A stretch of DNA of 64,000 nucleotides, taken from Marinicella sediminis (GTDB lineage: Bacteria > Pseudomonadota > Gammaproteobacteria > Xanthomonadales > Marinicellaceae). The stretch covers positions 467,048-531,047 of the forward strand of contig NZ_MVBD01000001.1 in assembly GCF_002000055.1 (NCBI RefSeq), written 5' to 3'. The notes below the pieces were generated by a model. That model saw nothing but the letters and a program-made list of their open reading frames with translations. It was not told the origin of the DNA and did not search any database. Positions 51,835-59,653 of this stretch are shown one piece after another. Position numbers and translations under genes: made by a program. Position 1 is the stretch's first letter, and each line of letters begins with the position of its first letter.

Positions 51835-52604
51835 TGCAGCGACTCACACAAATCACTGATGTACAAACATACCGTCAGGCCCTGGCCGGTTCGGTGGGTT
51901 TTGTGCCAACCATGGGTGCCTTGCATGAGGGGCATGCTTCTTTGGTCAGACAATCGGTTAATGACAACAGTCATACACTGGTCAGTATTTTTGTCAACCC
52001 AACACAGTTCGATCAGTCCACTGATCTGGCCGCTTATCCCAACACCCTGGAAACAGATCTGAACACCCTGGAAATGCTGGGTGTGGATGCGGTATTTCTT
52101 CCGGATTTCAACAGCATGTATCCCGATGATTATGCCTATCAACTCAGTGAGGACCGGCTCAGCCGGAAATATTGTGGCGCTCATCGACCTGGTCATTTCG
52201 ACGGGGTGTTGTCAGTGGTGATGAAACTGTTCAACATCACCCAACCGGACAAAGCCTATTTTGGTGAAAAAGATCATCAACAGCTGACTCTGATCAAGGG
52301 TCTGGTTGAGGCCTTCTTTGTGCCTGTTGAAGTGGTTTCATGTCCGATCGTCAGAGAGCCCGATGGTTTGGCCATGAGTTCCAGAAACCTGCGGTTATCA
52401 GCAGCGCAAAGAAAACTGGCGCCGATGCTTTACCAGGTGCTCAGCCAGGCCACATCGTTGACCGCTAAACACCAGCGCCTAGAAAAATTGGGATTTGACG
52501 TTGATTACCTGGAAGTCATGGGAAACCGGTTGTTGGCAGCCGCTTCACTGGGCGAGATCAGGTTAATTGATAATGTGCCTTATCAGCCAGGTGGTGGTGC
52601 ATGA
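51834..52604 (+). CDS. panC: Pantothenate synthetase
   Basis: A 256-residue PanC that joins pantoate and beta-alanine using ATP. The HIGH-type motif is PTMGALHEGH (25-34), followed by 'IFVNPTQF', 'RPGHFDGVLSVVMKLFNI', 'KAYFGEKDHQQLTLI' and the KMSKS-like 'REPDGLAMSSRN'. It is about 25 residues shorter than E. coli PanC, with a trimmed C-terminal region. Overlaps panB by 1 nt and coaC by 4 nt. Confidence 0.95.
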   Translation: MQRLTQITDVQTYRQALAGSVGFVPTMGALHEGHASLVRQSVNDNSHTLVSIFVNPTQFDQSTDLAAYPNTLETDLNTLEMLGVDAVFLPDFNSMYPDDYAYQLSEDRLSRKYCGAHRPGHFDGVLSVVMKLFNITQPDKAYFGEKDHQQLTLIKGLVEAFFVPVEVVSCPIVREPDGLAMSSRNLRLSAAQRKLAPMLYQVLSQATSLTAKHQRLEKLGFDVDYLEVMGNRLLAAASLGEIRLIDNVPYQPGGGA

Positions 52605-53131
52605 AAAGGTTGTTACTGATGACCGGCTCAATTGCCTGTGCCAAAGCCACTGGACTCATCTCGGCATGGATCAAACAAGGTGATGAGGTGCAGGTGGTGT
52701 GCACACCCGGGACGTTAAATTTTATTGGCCTGGCCACGTTGGAAGGACTGAGTCAACGACCTGTGATGTCCTCAGTATATGAGTCAGGACGTATGATGGA
52801 TCACATCAATATCAGTCGCTGGGCCGATCAAATTATTTTATGCCCGGCGACAGCCAATGTGATCAATAAGCTGGCTGTTGGTATCGCCGATGATGCGGTC
52901 ACCACAGTCTGGGTGGCGGCCCACAATTTGGGTAAGCCCTTGCTGATTGTGCCGGCGATGAACACCATGATGTGGACCTATCCGGCGACCCAGGCAGCCG
53001 TCAAAACTTTGGGTGATTGGGGGGCGCAAATCATGCCACCTCAGGCTGGAGAGCTGGCCTGCGGAGAACAGGGTGCCGGGCGCATGCCTGAAGTAGAAAC
53101 CATCCTCAAAACTGTGGAGGAATTATCATGA
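52601..53131 (+). CDS. coaC: Free-standing phosphopantothenoylcysteine decarboxylase
   Basis: A 176-residue flavoprotein of the HFCD family. It carries the PPC-decarboxylase signatures: active His68 in 'MDHINI', 'CPATANVINKLAVGIADDAVTT', PAMNTMMW (118-125) and the catalytic Cys154 in 'ELACGEQGAGRM'. It decarboxylates 4'-phosphopantothenoylcysteine to 4'-phosphopantetheine. In most bacteria, including E. coli, this is the N-terminal half of bifunctional CoaBC (Dfp). Here it stops at about the domain boundary and the synthetase is a separate gene with a 4-nt overlap. Split enzymes are best known from streptococci and enterococci, so this arrangement is unusual for a gammaproteobacterium. Confidence 0.9.
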   Translation: MKRLLLMTGSIACAKATGLISAWIKQGDEVQVVCTPGTLNFIGLATLEGLSQRPVMSSVYESGRMMDHINISRWADQIILCPATANVINKLAVGIADDAVTTVWVAAHNLGKPLLIVPAMNTMMWTYPATQAAVKTLGDWGAQIMPPQAGELACGEQGAGRMPEVETILKTVEELS

Positions 53132-53793
53132 ACATATTGATTACAGCAGGTGGAACCCGCGAATACATTGACGGGGTGCGCTACATTGGCAATTGCAGCA
53201 GCGGACAAACCGGAGCGCAGCTGGCCGATCATTTAGATGCTTTAGGTCATCAAGTGACCTGGCTAGGAGCCCGTTGTGCCATTGAACCAGGCTCACCAGT
53301 GGCCAAAGCTCATTATGAGACTTTTGATGAGTTATCTCAGCAACTGCAAAGCCTGTTGTCTGAGCAATGCTTTGATTTGGTTTTTCAGGCCGCTGCGGTC
53401 AGTGATTTCAAAGTGGCTGCGGTGGTGCTGGATGGCGAGAAGTACGAGGCCGGACGAGGTGTCAAATTACCGACTGCGGATGAAGTTGAGTTGCAACTGA
53501 CCAAACAACCCAAACTCGTTTCAGCCATCAAGGATTGGTCAGCCAACCCTGACATCACTGTGGTGGCATTCAAACTGACCAACTCCAATGACTCAAAAAT
53601 CCGTCAGCTGGCCGTGGATAAGTTGCTCAACCAAAGCGCAGCAATTGATTGGGTGGCGCACAATGACCTCAATGAATTTTGCGCGAATGAACATGGATTT
53701 TGTTTACATCAGCTTGATCAGGAAGTGACCAGTTGTGCTGATGTAATGGCGATGGCCGATGCGGTGTTGGCCCGGCTGGAGGTGGCGGCATGA
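53128..53793 (+). CDS. coaB: Free-standing phosphopantothenate-cysteine ligase
   Basis: A 221-residue PPC synthetase, the counterpart of the C-terminal half of CoaBC. 'ITAGGTREYIDGVRYIGNCS' followed by SGQTG (5-29) is motif I, with the conserved Asn-x-SSG. 'VFQAAAVSDFKVAA' is motif II. 'GRGVKLPTADEVELQLTKQP' is the Lys-bearing loop, and 'VVAFKLTN' with 'WVAHNDLNE' completes the site. The FKL motif in place of the FAAET of CoaBC resembles monofunctional synthetases. The enzyme uses a nucleoside triphosphate to add cysteine to phosphopantothenate. It has its own start codon overlapping coaC (ATGA), so this is a true gene split and not a sequencing frameshift. Confidence 0.9.
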   Translation: MNILITAGGTREYIDGVRYIGNCSSGQTGAQLADHLDALGHQVTWLGARCAIEPGSPVAKAHYETFDELSQQLQSLLSEQCFDLVFQAAAVSDFKVAAVVLDGEKYEAGRGVKLPTADEVELQLTKQPKLVSAIKDWSANPDITVVAFKLTNSNDSKIRQLAVDKLLNQSAAIDWVAHNDLNEFCANEHGFCLHQLDQEVTSCADVMAMADAVLARLEVAA

Positions 53794-54572
53794 TCCTTTG
53801 TCTCGATATTGGCAACAGCCATATGCATGGAGGGGTGTTTGACAACGATGAATTACAGGTGCAATTTCGCATGGCTTCGAAAACCGGCGCTTCATCGGAT
53901 GAATATGGCGTTTTTCTGCGCAGTGTGCTGCGGGAAAATGATGTGGATCATCAGGCGATTGAAGCCATTGCCTTGTGCTCGGTGGTTCCTGAGGTGTTGT
54001 ATCCCATCAACGCCTGTTGTCAGAAATATTTTAATCTGGAGCCATTTATCCTGCAGGCAGGCGTCAGGACTGGTTTGAAGATTGGTTATCGCAATCCCAT
54101 AGAAGTAGGGGCAGATCGCATCGCCAATGCCATCGCAGTGACACATTTATTTCCCCGTCAGGATGTCATCATCATTGACCTGGGAACCGCCACCACTTTT
54201 TGTGCGATCTCAGCCAGTAAAGAATACATGGGTGGAGTGATCATGCCTGGCATGAAAATGTCGATGAAAGCCCTGGAGGCCGGCGCTTCAAAACTTGGCT
54301 CAGTTGAAATCATTGAACGCGAAGACGTGCTGGGTAAATCGACCAATGAAAGTATTCAATCTGGATTGTTTTATGGAGCCAGGGGAGCCATGAAAGAGAT
54401 CATCGCTGGTTTAACAGCCAAATCGTTCAATGGTCAAAAACCATTGATCATTGGCACCGGAGGTTTTACTTCGGTGTTCAGAAACGCTCACATTTTTAAT
54501 GAAATCATTCCGGATCTGGTGCTCAAAGGCCTGTATCTGGCAGAAAAACTCAATCAGGAGAGAAACCCATGA
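53790..54572 (+). CDS. coaX: Type III pantothenate kinase
   Basis: A 260-residue ASKHA-fold kinase that phosphorylates pantothenate, the first committed step to CoA. Motifs are LDIGNSHMHGG (phosphate-1), 'VGADRIANAIAV' (GADR), 'IIIDLGTATTFCAI' (phosphate-2) and 'GGVIMPGMKMSMKAL', with the late adenosine loop 'IIGTGGFTSVF'. Type III kinases are not feedback-inhibited by CoA and need a monovalent cation. Overlaps coaB and panD by 4 nt each. Confidence 0.95.
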   Translation: MILCLDIGNSHMHGGVFDNDELQVQFRMASKTGASSDEYGVFLRSVLRENDVDHQAIEAIALCSVVPEVLYPINACCQKYFNLEPFILQAGVRTGLKIGYRNPIEVGADRIANAIAVTHLFPRQDVIIIDLGTATTFCAISASKEYMGGVIMPGMKMSMKALEAGASKLGSVEIIEREDVLGKSTNESIQSGLFYGARGAMKEIIAGLTAKSFNGQKPLIIGTGGFTSVFRNAHIFNEIIPDLVLKGLYLAEKLNQERNP

Positions 54573-54961
54573 ACTTAACCATGTTGCACAGCAAGATACA
54601 CCGTGCCACGGTCACTGATGCCAATTTGAATTATGAAGGTTCGGTGTCGATTTGCCCCAAACTGATTGCCGCTGCAGGTTTGCTGATCAATCAGCAAATT
54701 GATGTGCTCAATTGTAACAGTGGCTCCAGATTAACCACTTATGTGATTGAAGGCGGTCCGGGTGAAATTTGCTTGAATGGTGCCGCAGCCAGACATAATC
54801 AGCCTGGCGATTTGGTGATTCTGGCGGCCTATTGTTCTGTTGAAGCAGAAGAAGCCAAAACCCATCAACCCAATCTGGTATTTGTCGACAGTGACAATAA
54901 TGTGAGCAGCCTGAAAAAAGCCGAAACCCACCAAAAGGAAAATTTCGAACACGCAGCTTAA
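54569..54961 (+). CDS. panD: Aspartate 1-decarboxylase proenzyme
   Basis: A 130-residue pyruvoyl enzyme that makes beta-alanine from aspartate. The self-cleavage site Gly24-Ser25 (NYEGSVS) and the catalytic residues Lys9, Tyr22, Arg54 and Tyr58 are at the same positions as in E. coli PanD. 'LNGAAARHNQPGDLVILAAY' is the conserved core. In E. coli maturation needs PanZ; no panZ is nearby. It is the last gene of the seven-gene operon. Confidence 0.95.
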   Translation: MNLTMLHSKIHRATVTDANLNYEGSVSICPKLIAAAGLLINQQIDVLNCNSGSRLTTYVIEGGPGEICLNGAAARHNQPGDLVILAAYCSVEAEEAKTHQPNLVFVDSDNNVSSLKKAETHQKENFEHAA

Positions 54962-55021
54962 GGCTCTGAGACCTGATAAACAAATGCTGAACAATGGGAA
55001 CAGAAAAAAGTTTGATCAGGT

Positions 55022-55556
55022 ATGAAATGTAAAATCCACAAGGGGGTCACGTGGCGATCAGTGTTATGGACGCTGTTGTTCATGATCCCTTTTTCTGTGG
55101 TGCAGGCAGGACGCTGGAAATGCCCGTGCTGCGAAGATAATCAACTGATCGAATTTCACTGAACAGTCTTGTCACCCAACCCCGGTAGATCCGGTTGTTG
55201 AAGACCTGGAATACCAGGGTCGCCATGATTTGGTGGTTGTTGCAATGGTTACTGCAAAAGTGCCTTACTTTGAAGGGATTGATGGTCTGCGCATCGACAA
55301 GAGACAATACGAGAGCGGCCTCTCTGAGTTAAAAAACCTGGTTTATGAAAGGCGTGACGGGATGACCTGTGAGGATTTTCAGCTTGGAGCAACGAAGGTT
55401 TTGAAATATGAAGAATTTAGCTGTGCCTTGATTCATGAGAACAATTTCAACGCCGATGCCGTTTGTTATTTTGGTGGGCATAAAATCGATCGATTGCCCC
55501 TCAGGGTGGCCAAAGCCCTCAGCAATCAACTTGCTGTAACGGTACCTTTGCCATGA
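55022..55556 (+). pseudogene. Frameshifted secreted protein gene
   Basis: Reading from the ATG at 55022 gives a 46-residue product with a clear signal peptide (SVLWTLLFMIPFSVVQAG) and a CPCCEDNQ motif, stopping at 55162. In the +1 frame a reading frame open from 55149 continues to 55556 with no ATG near its start. It encodes about 135 residues beginning TEQSCHPTPVDPVVEDLEYQG. The frames overlap by only about 14 bases, so one extra base near 55157 would split a single secreted protein of about 177 residues. This may be a real mutation, a sequencing error or programmed frameshifting. The family is not recognised; further Cys residues occur in the second part. If intact, the downstream part alone would need a TTG (55230) or GTG start. 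Confidence 0.55.
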
Positions 55557-55630
55557 ATCTTGCCCTACAGGCTGTATTCCCGTTGGTGTTTCAGTTAGAA
55601 TGAGCGACCTCTCAATCAGGCAAATCAATC

Positions 55631-56623
55631 ATGGCAGAATTCGGACAGGCATTCACATCCCAAATGGTGGTTTCATCTTTCGAAAATGATCAATGGTCAA
55701 CAGCAGATGTAAAGCCCATTGGTCCTTTCAGTTTTCATCCTGCCACCCATGTATTGCATTATTCCAGCACCTGTTTTGAAGGGTTGAAGGCTTATCGTTG
55801 GGTTGATGGCAGCATTCACCTGTTTCGCCACCATGATAACATCAGCCGATTGCGGGCTTCAGCGGCATCGCTGTGTTTGCCGGTACCTCCAGCTGAGTTA
55901 ATTGAGGAGGCCATCATCAATGCGGTTAAGGCTGTGACTGATGAAATACCTGATTTGCCGGGTGCCCTTTACATCAGGCCGACCCTGATTGGAACGGAAT
56001 TGAACATTGGTGCCGCTGGTCGCGGGTCAAAAAATGCTTTGTTGTATGTTATTACATCGCCAGTAGGTGATTATTTTTCCGGAGGCGTCAGGCCTTTGAA
56101 GTTATTGATTGATGATGAAAACATGCGCTCTACACCTAAATTTGGCCAGGTGAAAACCGGTGGAAATTACGCTGCATCATTGGGCTCTGTGACCAGTGCC
56201 AGGGCTGAGTATCAGGCAGATCAGGTGTTGTTCTGTCCTGGTGGTCAGGTACAGGAAACCGGTGCTGCCAATTTCATGATTCTCCGGGGTAATGATTTGA
56301 TTACCAAAAAGCTGGATGGCTCCATTTTGCCAGGTATCACGCGCAACTCCATTCTTAAATTGGGCGCAGATATGGGTTATCAGGTGCATGAAATTGATTT
56401 CACTGTCGACGAATTACTGAACTGGTTACCTGATTCTGAAGCATTTCTTTCAGGCACTGCTGCGGTGTTGTCTCCGGTAGGTTCTGTGGTTTACCAGGGT
56501 GTGGGACATACCGTTGGCAATGGCGAAGTGGGTGAGCGTTCCATGCAATTGAAACAGGCCCTGACCAGTATTCAACACGGTAAACAGGAAGACCGCTGGC
56601 ATTGGACCAGCCTGATCGCCTGA
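55631..56623 (+). CDS. ilvE: Branched-chain amino acid aminotransferase (group II)
   Basis: A 330-residue PLP fold-type IV aminotransferase. 'HVLHYSSTCFEGLKAYRW' is the N-terminal signature. The PLP-binding Lys is in 'GQVKTGGNYAASLG' (about 175), and 'LSGTAAVLSPVGSVV' contacts the phosphate. The form resembles the BCAT group that includes the mammalian enzymes rather than the 309-residue E. coli IlvE. It interconverts valine and 2-ketoisovalerate, the substrate of PanB, which gives a metabolic reason for its place 670 bases after panD. ATG at 55631. Confidence 0.92.
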   Translation: MAEFGQAFTSQMVVSSFENDQWSTADVKPIGPFSFHPATHVLHYSSTCFEGLKAYRWVDGSIHLFRHHDNISRLRASAASLCLPVPPAELIEEAIINAVKAVTDEIPDLPGALYIRPTLIGTELNIGAAGRGSKNALLYVITSPVGDYFSGGVRPLKLLIDDENMRSTPKFGQVKTGGNYAASLGSVTSARAEYQADQVLFCPGGQVQETGAANFMILRGNDLITKKLDGSILPGITRNSILKLGADMGYQVHEIDFTVDELLNWLPDSEAFLSGTAAVLSPVGSVVYQGVGHTVGNGEVGERSMQLKQALTSIQHGKQEDRWHWTSLIA

Positions 56624-58837
56624 TCAGGCCTGTTGCTGAATGGCTGAGTGATGAACGCTGAAAACAGTCAGTTGATTGCGGCCGGCATTTTTGGAATGGT
56701 ATAAAGCCCGGTCAGCTTTCTTAAGTAATGAGCGGGTGGTTTCGTGCATTCTTGAATCAGCCATACCAATGGATGAGGTCAGCACAATGTTGTGTTCAGA
56801 GATGTTTTCTTCAGACAAGCTCTGCAGGAAACCATTCATCAGCTGCTCACATCTGTCCAGGCTGTGAGCGGTAAAAACCACCACAAATTCATCCCCACCG
56901 ATGCGCCCGATGCGGGCAAAAGGCCCGACTTGATCAGACAACAACCGGGCAAACTCGATGATGCATTGATCTCCCGTGTCGTGACCATATTGGTCGTTGA
57001 TTTGTTTGAGGTTATCAAGATCCACGTAAGCGATGGTGGTCAGTTGTTTGCTGGCCAGTGACTGATCAATGATGCATTCTATGCTGTGCCTGTTGTGGCA
57101 ATGCGTCATGCTGTCAGAATTGGCTGCAAGGGCCACTTGATACATTTCTCTTGCTTGCAGCAGTTCTGCATATGCACTGTCACAGAATGACAGGATGTCC
57201 TTTTGCATGGCCGGTTTCAAGGGATCATCTTTCTTTAGTCCAAGAATAAAAACAATGCCCCGATGCTCATGCTGCCGTAAAGGCACAAACAACATGTGCT
57301 TGAGGCCTCCGTGTTGAGTGCTGACGGTCAACTGAACCAGTCCGGCCTTTGCTTCTGGTTGTAAGGCTTTCATTTTCAAAAGTTCCATGTCATGTTGGTT
57401 GAAACCAGTTGAACAGATGGGTGTGATTCCATTGTCCTCAATGATAAAAGAGTTTTTGATGGGAAAAGCACGGTTCAGCAACAAATGGAATTTAATGTGG
57501 GCTTTTTCAACCAATTCCTTGCTGCTGAGTGTGGCATCTTTAACCACTTCCTGCATGTCATGGTGAAATTGTGCGAGTAACTCATGTTTATGAACTGCAT
57601 GTGTGGCTTTTTCTGCTTTATGCACGGCCCTGTCACGCTGAATGCGAAATTGCATGGTCCGGTTGGCAATGGCCAGTGCCAGAATTAACCCCTCCACCAT
57701 GACTGCCCATTCATAGCTGCGAGCCATCCAAGTGAGATCAGGGTGTGGGTGGGTGGCAAAGTAAATCCTCAAGAAAACCGCACCAATCAAAACCACCCAT
57801 GCCGCCAGCAGATAATCGGCCTGAGGTGTTCTTTTGGTTACTTGCTGAATGATGATGGTCAGCGCCAGCAAGCTGGAAGCCACAATGCTGAGGTTGAACA
57901 GGCTGCTGATGAATGGGTAATTTAATGCATCTGTAAAATGAAACTGAATCATCGCCGTGCAGACCAATAAAACCCTGAAGCCCATGCAAACCAGAAGCAG
58001 CTTAACCAGCCAGCTTTTGCGATGCTCCAGCTTCATGAAGTGATACAAAAAGGCCACTGCAAAAACATCTGAAATGGCCAGGTAAACCAGCCCGCTGTGT
58101 GCGCCCATCAGTGAAATCGCCAGCACAGGTAAGTCATTGATTTTTCCTTCTTGCCACAACAAGGCCCATAAAGTGCTGGCCATATATAAGGAATAGAGCA
58201 GGTAAGAACGGTCATGACTGTACAGATAAAAAATCATGTTGACCATCACCAGGGTAAAAATCATACTGTAGATGAAGGTGAAAAGTTCACTGAGTTGTCG
58301 GTCATGTTTGATGAATGAGTCTGTTGGCACCAAAGCCACAGACAGTATCCTTGGAACTTCAGACTCAATGACCAGATAATGAATGTGGTTGAGATTTTGT
58401 TGATCAATGTTGAACGCAAATTGTTGGCTTGACCAGGCGTTTCTGTTACCTGGATCAATGCGCGACAAGGATTGTTTGTCGCTTAACTGATTGTCATGAT
58501 TAACTGAGAAGTGCGTAACGGAGCTGATGTATTTAGGTTGCACCACCAGCATGGCTTCACTGGGTGAAAAGTTTTTGTCTTGTAAACTGATGCGTAACAA
58601 CAGAGCGTTTTGTGTTGGGTCAAACGCCACCAGTTCACCGTCATCCAGTGCTTTAAAATGTAGCTGGCTGAGGTAGTTGGCGTTGTGACGTTCCGGCAGT
58701 TCTGTCATCACCTGAGCAACTTGGATATTGGCTTTTTGCTGGCCATCCATATTGAGTTGACAGGCCGTTAGCAGCTGGCAAATGATCGCCAGCACGATAA
58801 CCCGCATTGATTGAGACGCCAAGGATTTAAAATACAT
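56624..58837 (-). CDS. Membrane diguanylate cyclase with 7TM-DISM-like sensor
   Basis: A 737-residue signalling protein. A lipobox (LTAC, Cys26) precedes a periplasmic beta-rich domain (about 40-185, 7TMR-DISMED2-like). Seven predicted membrane helices follow (about 190-400), then a short coiled stretch, a GAF-like domain (about 420-570) and a C-terminal GGDEF domain (about 585-730). The cyclase site is complete: 'VDLDNLKQINDQYGHDTGD', GRIGGDEF, 'KADRALYHSKNAGRNQ'. The RxxD product-inhibition site is absent: the four residues at that place read GPFA. ATG at 58837 has AGAGG 8 nt upstream; a GTG at 58846 is rejected. It makes cyclic di-GMP, probably in response to an external ligand. Confidence 0.9.
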   Translation of the reverse strand: MYFKSLASQSMRVIVLAIICQLLTACQLNMDGQQKANIQVAQVMTELPERHNANYLSQLHFKALDDGELVAFDPTQNALLLRISLQDKNFSPSEAMLVVQPKYISSVTHFSVNHDNQLSDKQSLSRIDPGNRNAWSSQQFAFNIDQQNLNHIHYLVIESEVPRILSVALVPTDSFIKHDRQLSELFTFIYSMIFTLVMVNMIFYLYSHDRSYLLYSLYMASTLWALLWQEGKINDLPVLAISLMGAHSGLVYLAISDVFAVAFLYHFMKLEHRKSWLVKLLLVCMGFRVLLVCTAMIQFHFTDALNYPFISSLFNLSIVASSLLALTIIIQQVTKRTPQADYLLAAWVVLIGAVFLRIYFATHPHPDLTWMARSYEWAVMVEGLILALAIANRTMQFRIQRDRAVHKAEKATHAVHKHELLAQFHHDMQEVVKDATLSSKELVEKAHIKFHLLLNRAFPIKNSFIIEDNGITPICSTGFNQHDMELLKMKALQPEAKAGLVQLTVSTQHGGLKHMLFVPLRQHEHRGIVFILGLKKDDPLKPAMQKDILSFCDSAYAELLQAREMYQVALAANSDSMTHCHNRHSIECIIDQSLASKQLTTIAYVDLDNLKQINDQYGHDTGDQCIIEFARLLSDQVGPFARIGRIGGDEFVVVFTAHSLDRCEQLMNGFLQSLSEENISEHNIVLTSSIGMADSRMHETTRSLLKKADRALYHSKNAGRNQLTVFSVHHSAIQQQA

Positions 58838-59042
58838 CGCACACACCTCTGACCCTTGTCAGCACACTGAGCAGTGTCATACCTTTCCCCACTTGTTACA
58901 CATCATTTATGTTACCACAAGTTCAACGCTCCCACAGTATCACGCTTTCACAGGCAGTCTGATGGGATGGAATGATGAAAAATGAAGGTGGATGTGGAGT
59001 GATTTATTTAATGGCGAGTGTCAGGTGTCAAATTTTGGGCAT

Positions 59043-59068
59043 AAAAAAGGCGAAACATGGGTTTCGCC
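59043..59068 (-). terminator. Intrinsic terminator of the cytochrome c5-like gene
   Basis: Perfect 8-bp stem GGCGAAAC (59049-59056) and GTTTCGCC (59061-59068) with a 4-nt loop. It is followed on the minus strand by six T (the A run 59043-59048). It lies 23 bases after the stop codon. Confidence 0.9.
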
Positions 59069-59091
59069 TCGGTGATTACTGTGTGTTTTAA

Positions 59092-59586
59092 TTATTCCAG
59101 GTGAGCAGCCATGAATTCAACGGTGGCTTTAACCTGATCATCACTCAGGTCAACGCGACCACCTCTGGCGGGCATCATGCCATTTTCACCCATATAACCA
59201 TTGATGGCGTTGGCAATCACTGCATCCATGCCTTTGTCCAAGCGGCCTTCCCATTCGGCAGCAAGCAGTTTGGGTGCGCCGCCGGCACCACTGGTGTGAC
59301 AAGCGCCACACACATTGTTATAGATCATTTCACCATCCAGTGATCCTTCGAAAGCCGCCGCCACAACAGCCGGGGCGATTTCCATTACGGCATTGGGGTC
59401 AGTGTTCACAGCAGCGACTGGTTTGATGGCGTTCTGAATGGAGCTTCGATCAGCCTGTCCCTGGACATTGGCAACCAATTGGTTTTGCATGGAAAGCCCG
59501 ATCAAAGCCAAGACAACGGTCATCACAACCAGTGCGCCCAGTAAGATAGAAAAATTTCTAAAAAATATCGAATCTTGATCACTCAT
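59092..59586 (-). CDS. Membrane-anchored cytochrome c5-like protein
   Basis: A 164-residue protein with an uncleaved N-terminal membrane helix (about 12-32), a linker and one class I cytochrome c domain (about 80-164). The haem site is CGACH, with the distal Met in 'GMMPARGG'. 'IYNNVCGACHTSGAGGAPKL' is typical of cytochrome c5. It probably carries electrons to a terminal oxidase in the periplasm. AGGA precedes the ATG by 6 nt. A matching promoter lies at 59625-59653. Confidence 0.92.
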   Translation of the reverse strand: MSDQDSIFFRNFSILLGALVVMTVVLALIGLSMQNQLVANVQGQADRSSIQNAIKPVAAVNTDPNAVMEIAPAVVAAAFEGSLDGEMIYNNVCGACHTSGAGGAPKLLAAEWEGRLDKGMDAVIANAINGYMGENGMMPARGGRVDLSDDQVKATVEFMAAHLE

Positions 59587-59624
59587 GAATTATCCTGTGT
59601 TCTGTAAATAAATTTAACCGACGC

Positions 59625-59653
59625 ATTATAATTGCTAACACCCGCTTTGCCAA
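59625..59653 (-). promoter_or_regulatory. Promoter of the cytochrome c5-like gene
   Basis: On the minus strand TTGGCA (59653-59648) and TATAAT (59630-59625) are separated by exactly 17 bp, close to the sigma70 consensus. The -35 ends one base before the divergent helicase ATG at 59654. ATTATAAT is nearly symmetrical and could also act as a -10 for the plus strand. Confidence 0.75.

Noticed and set aside
52601..53793. coaC and coaB as one dfp gene broken by a sequencing error
   Set aside because: Each half has a complete domain, the junction is an ATGA stop/start overlap identical in style to the other junctions, and the synthetase resembles monofunctional forms.
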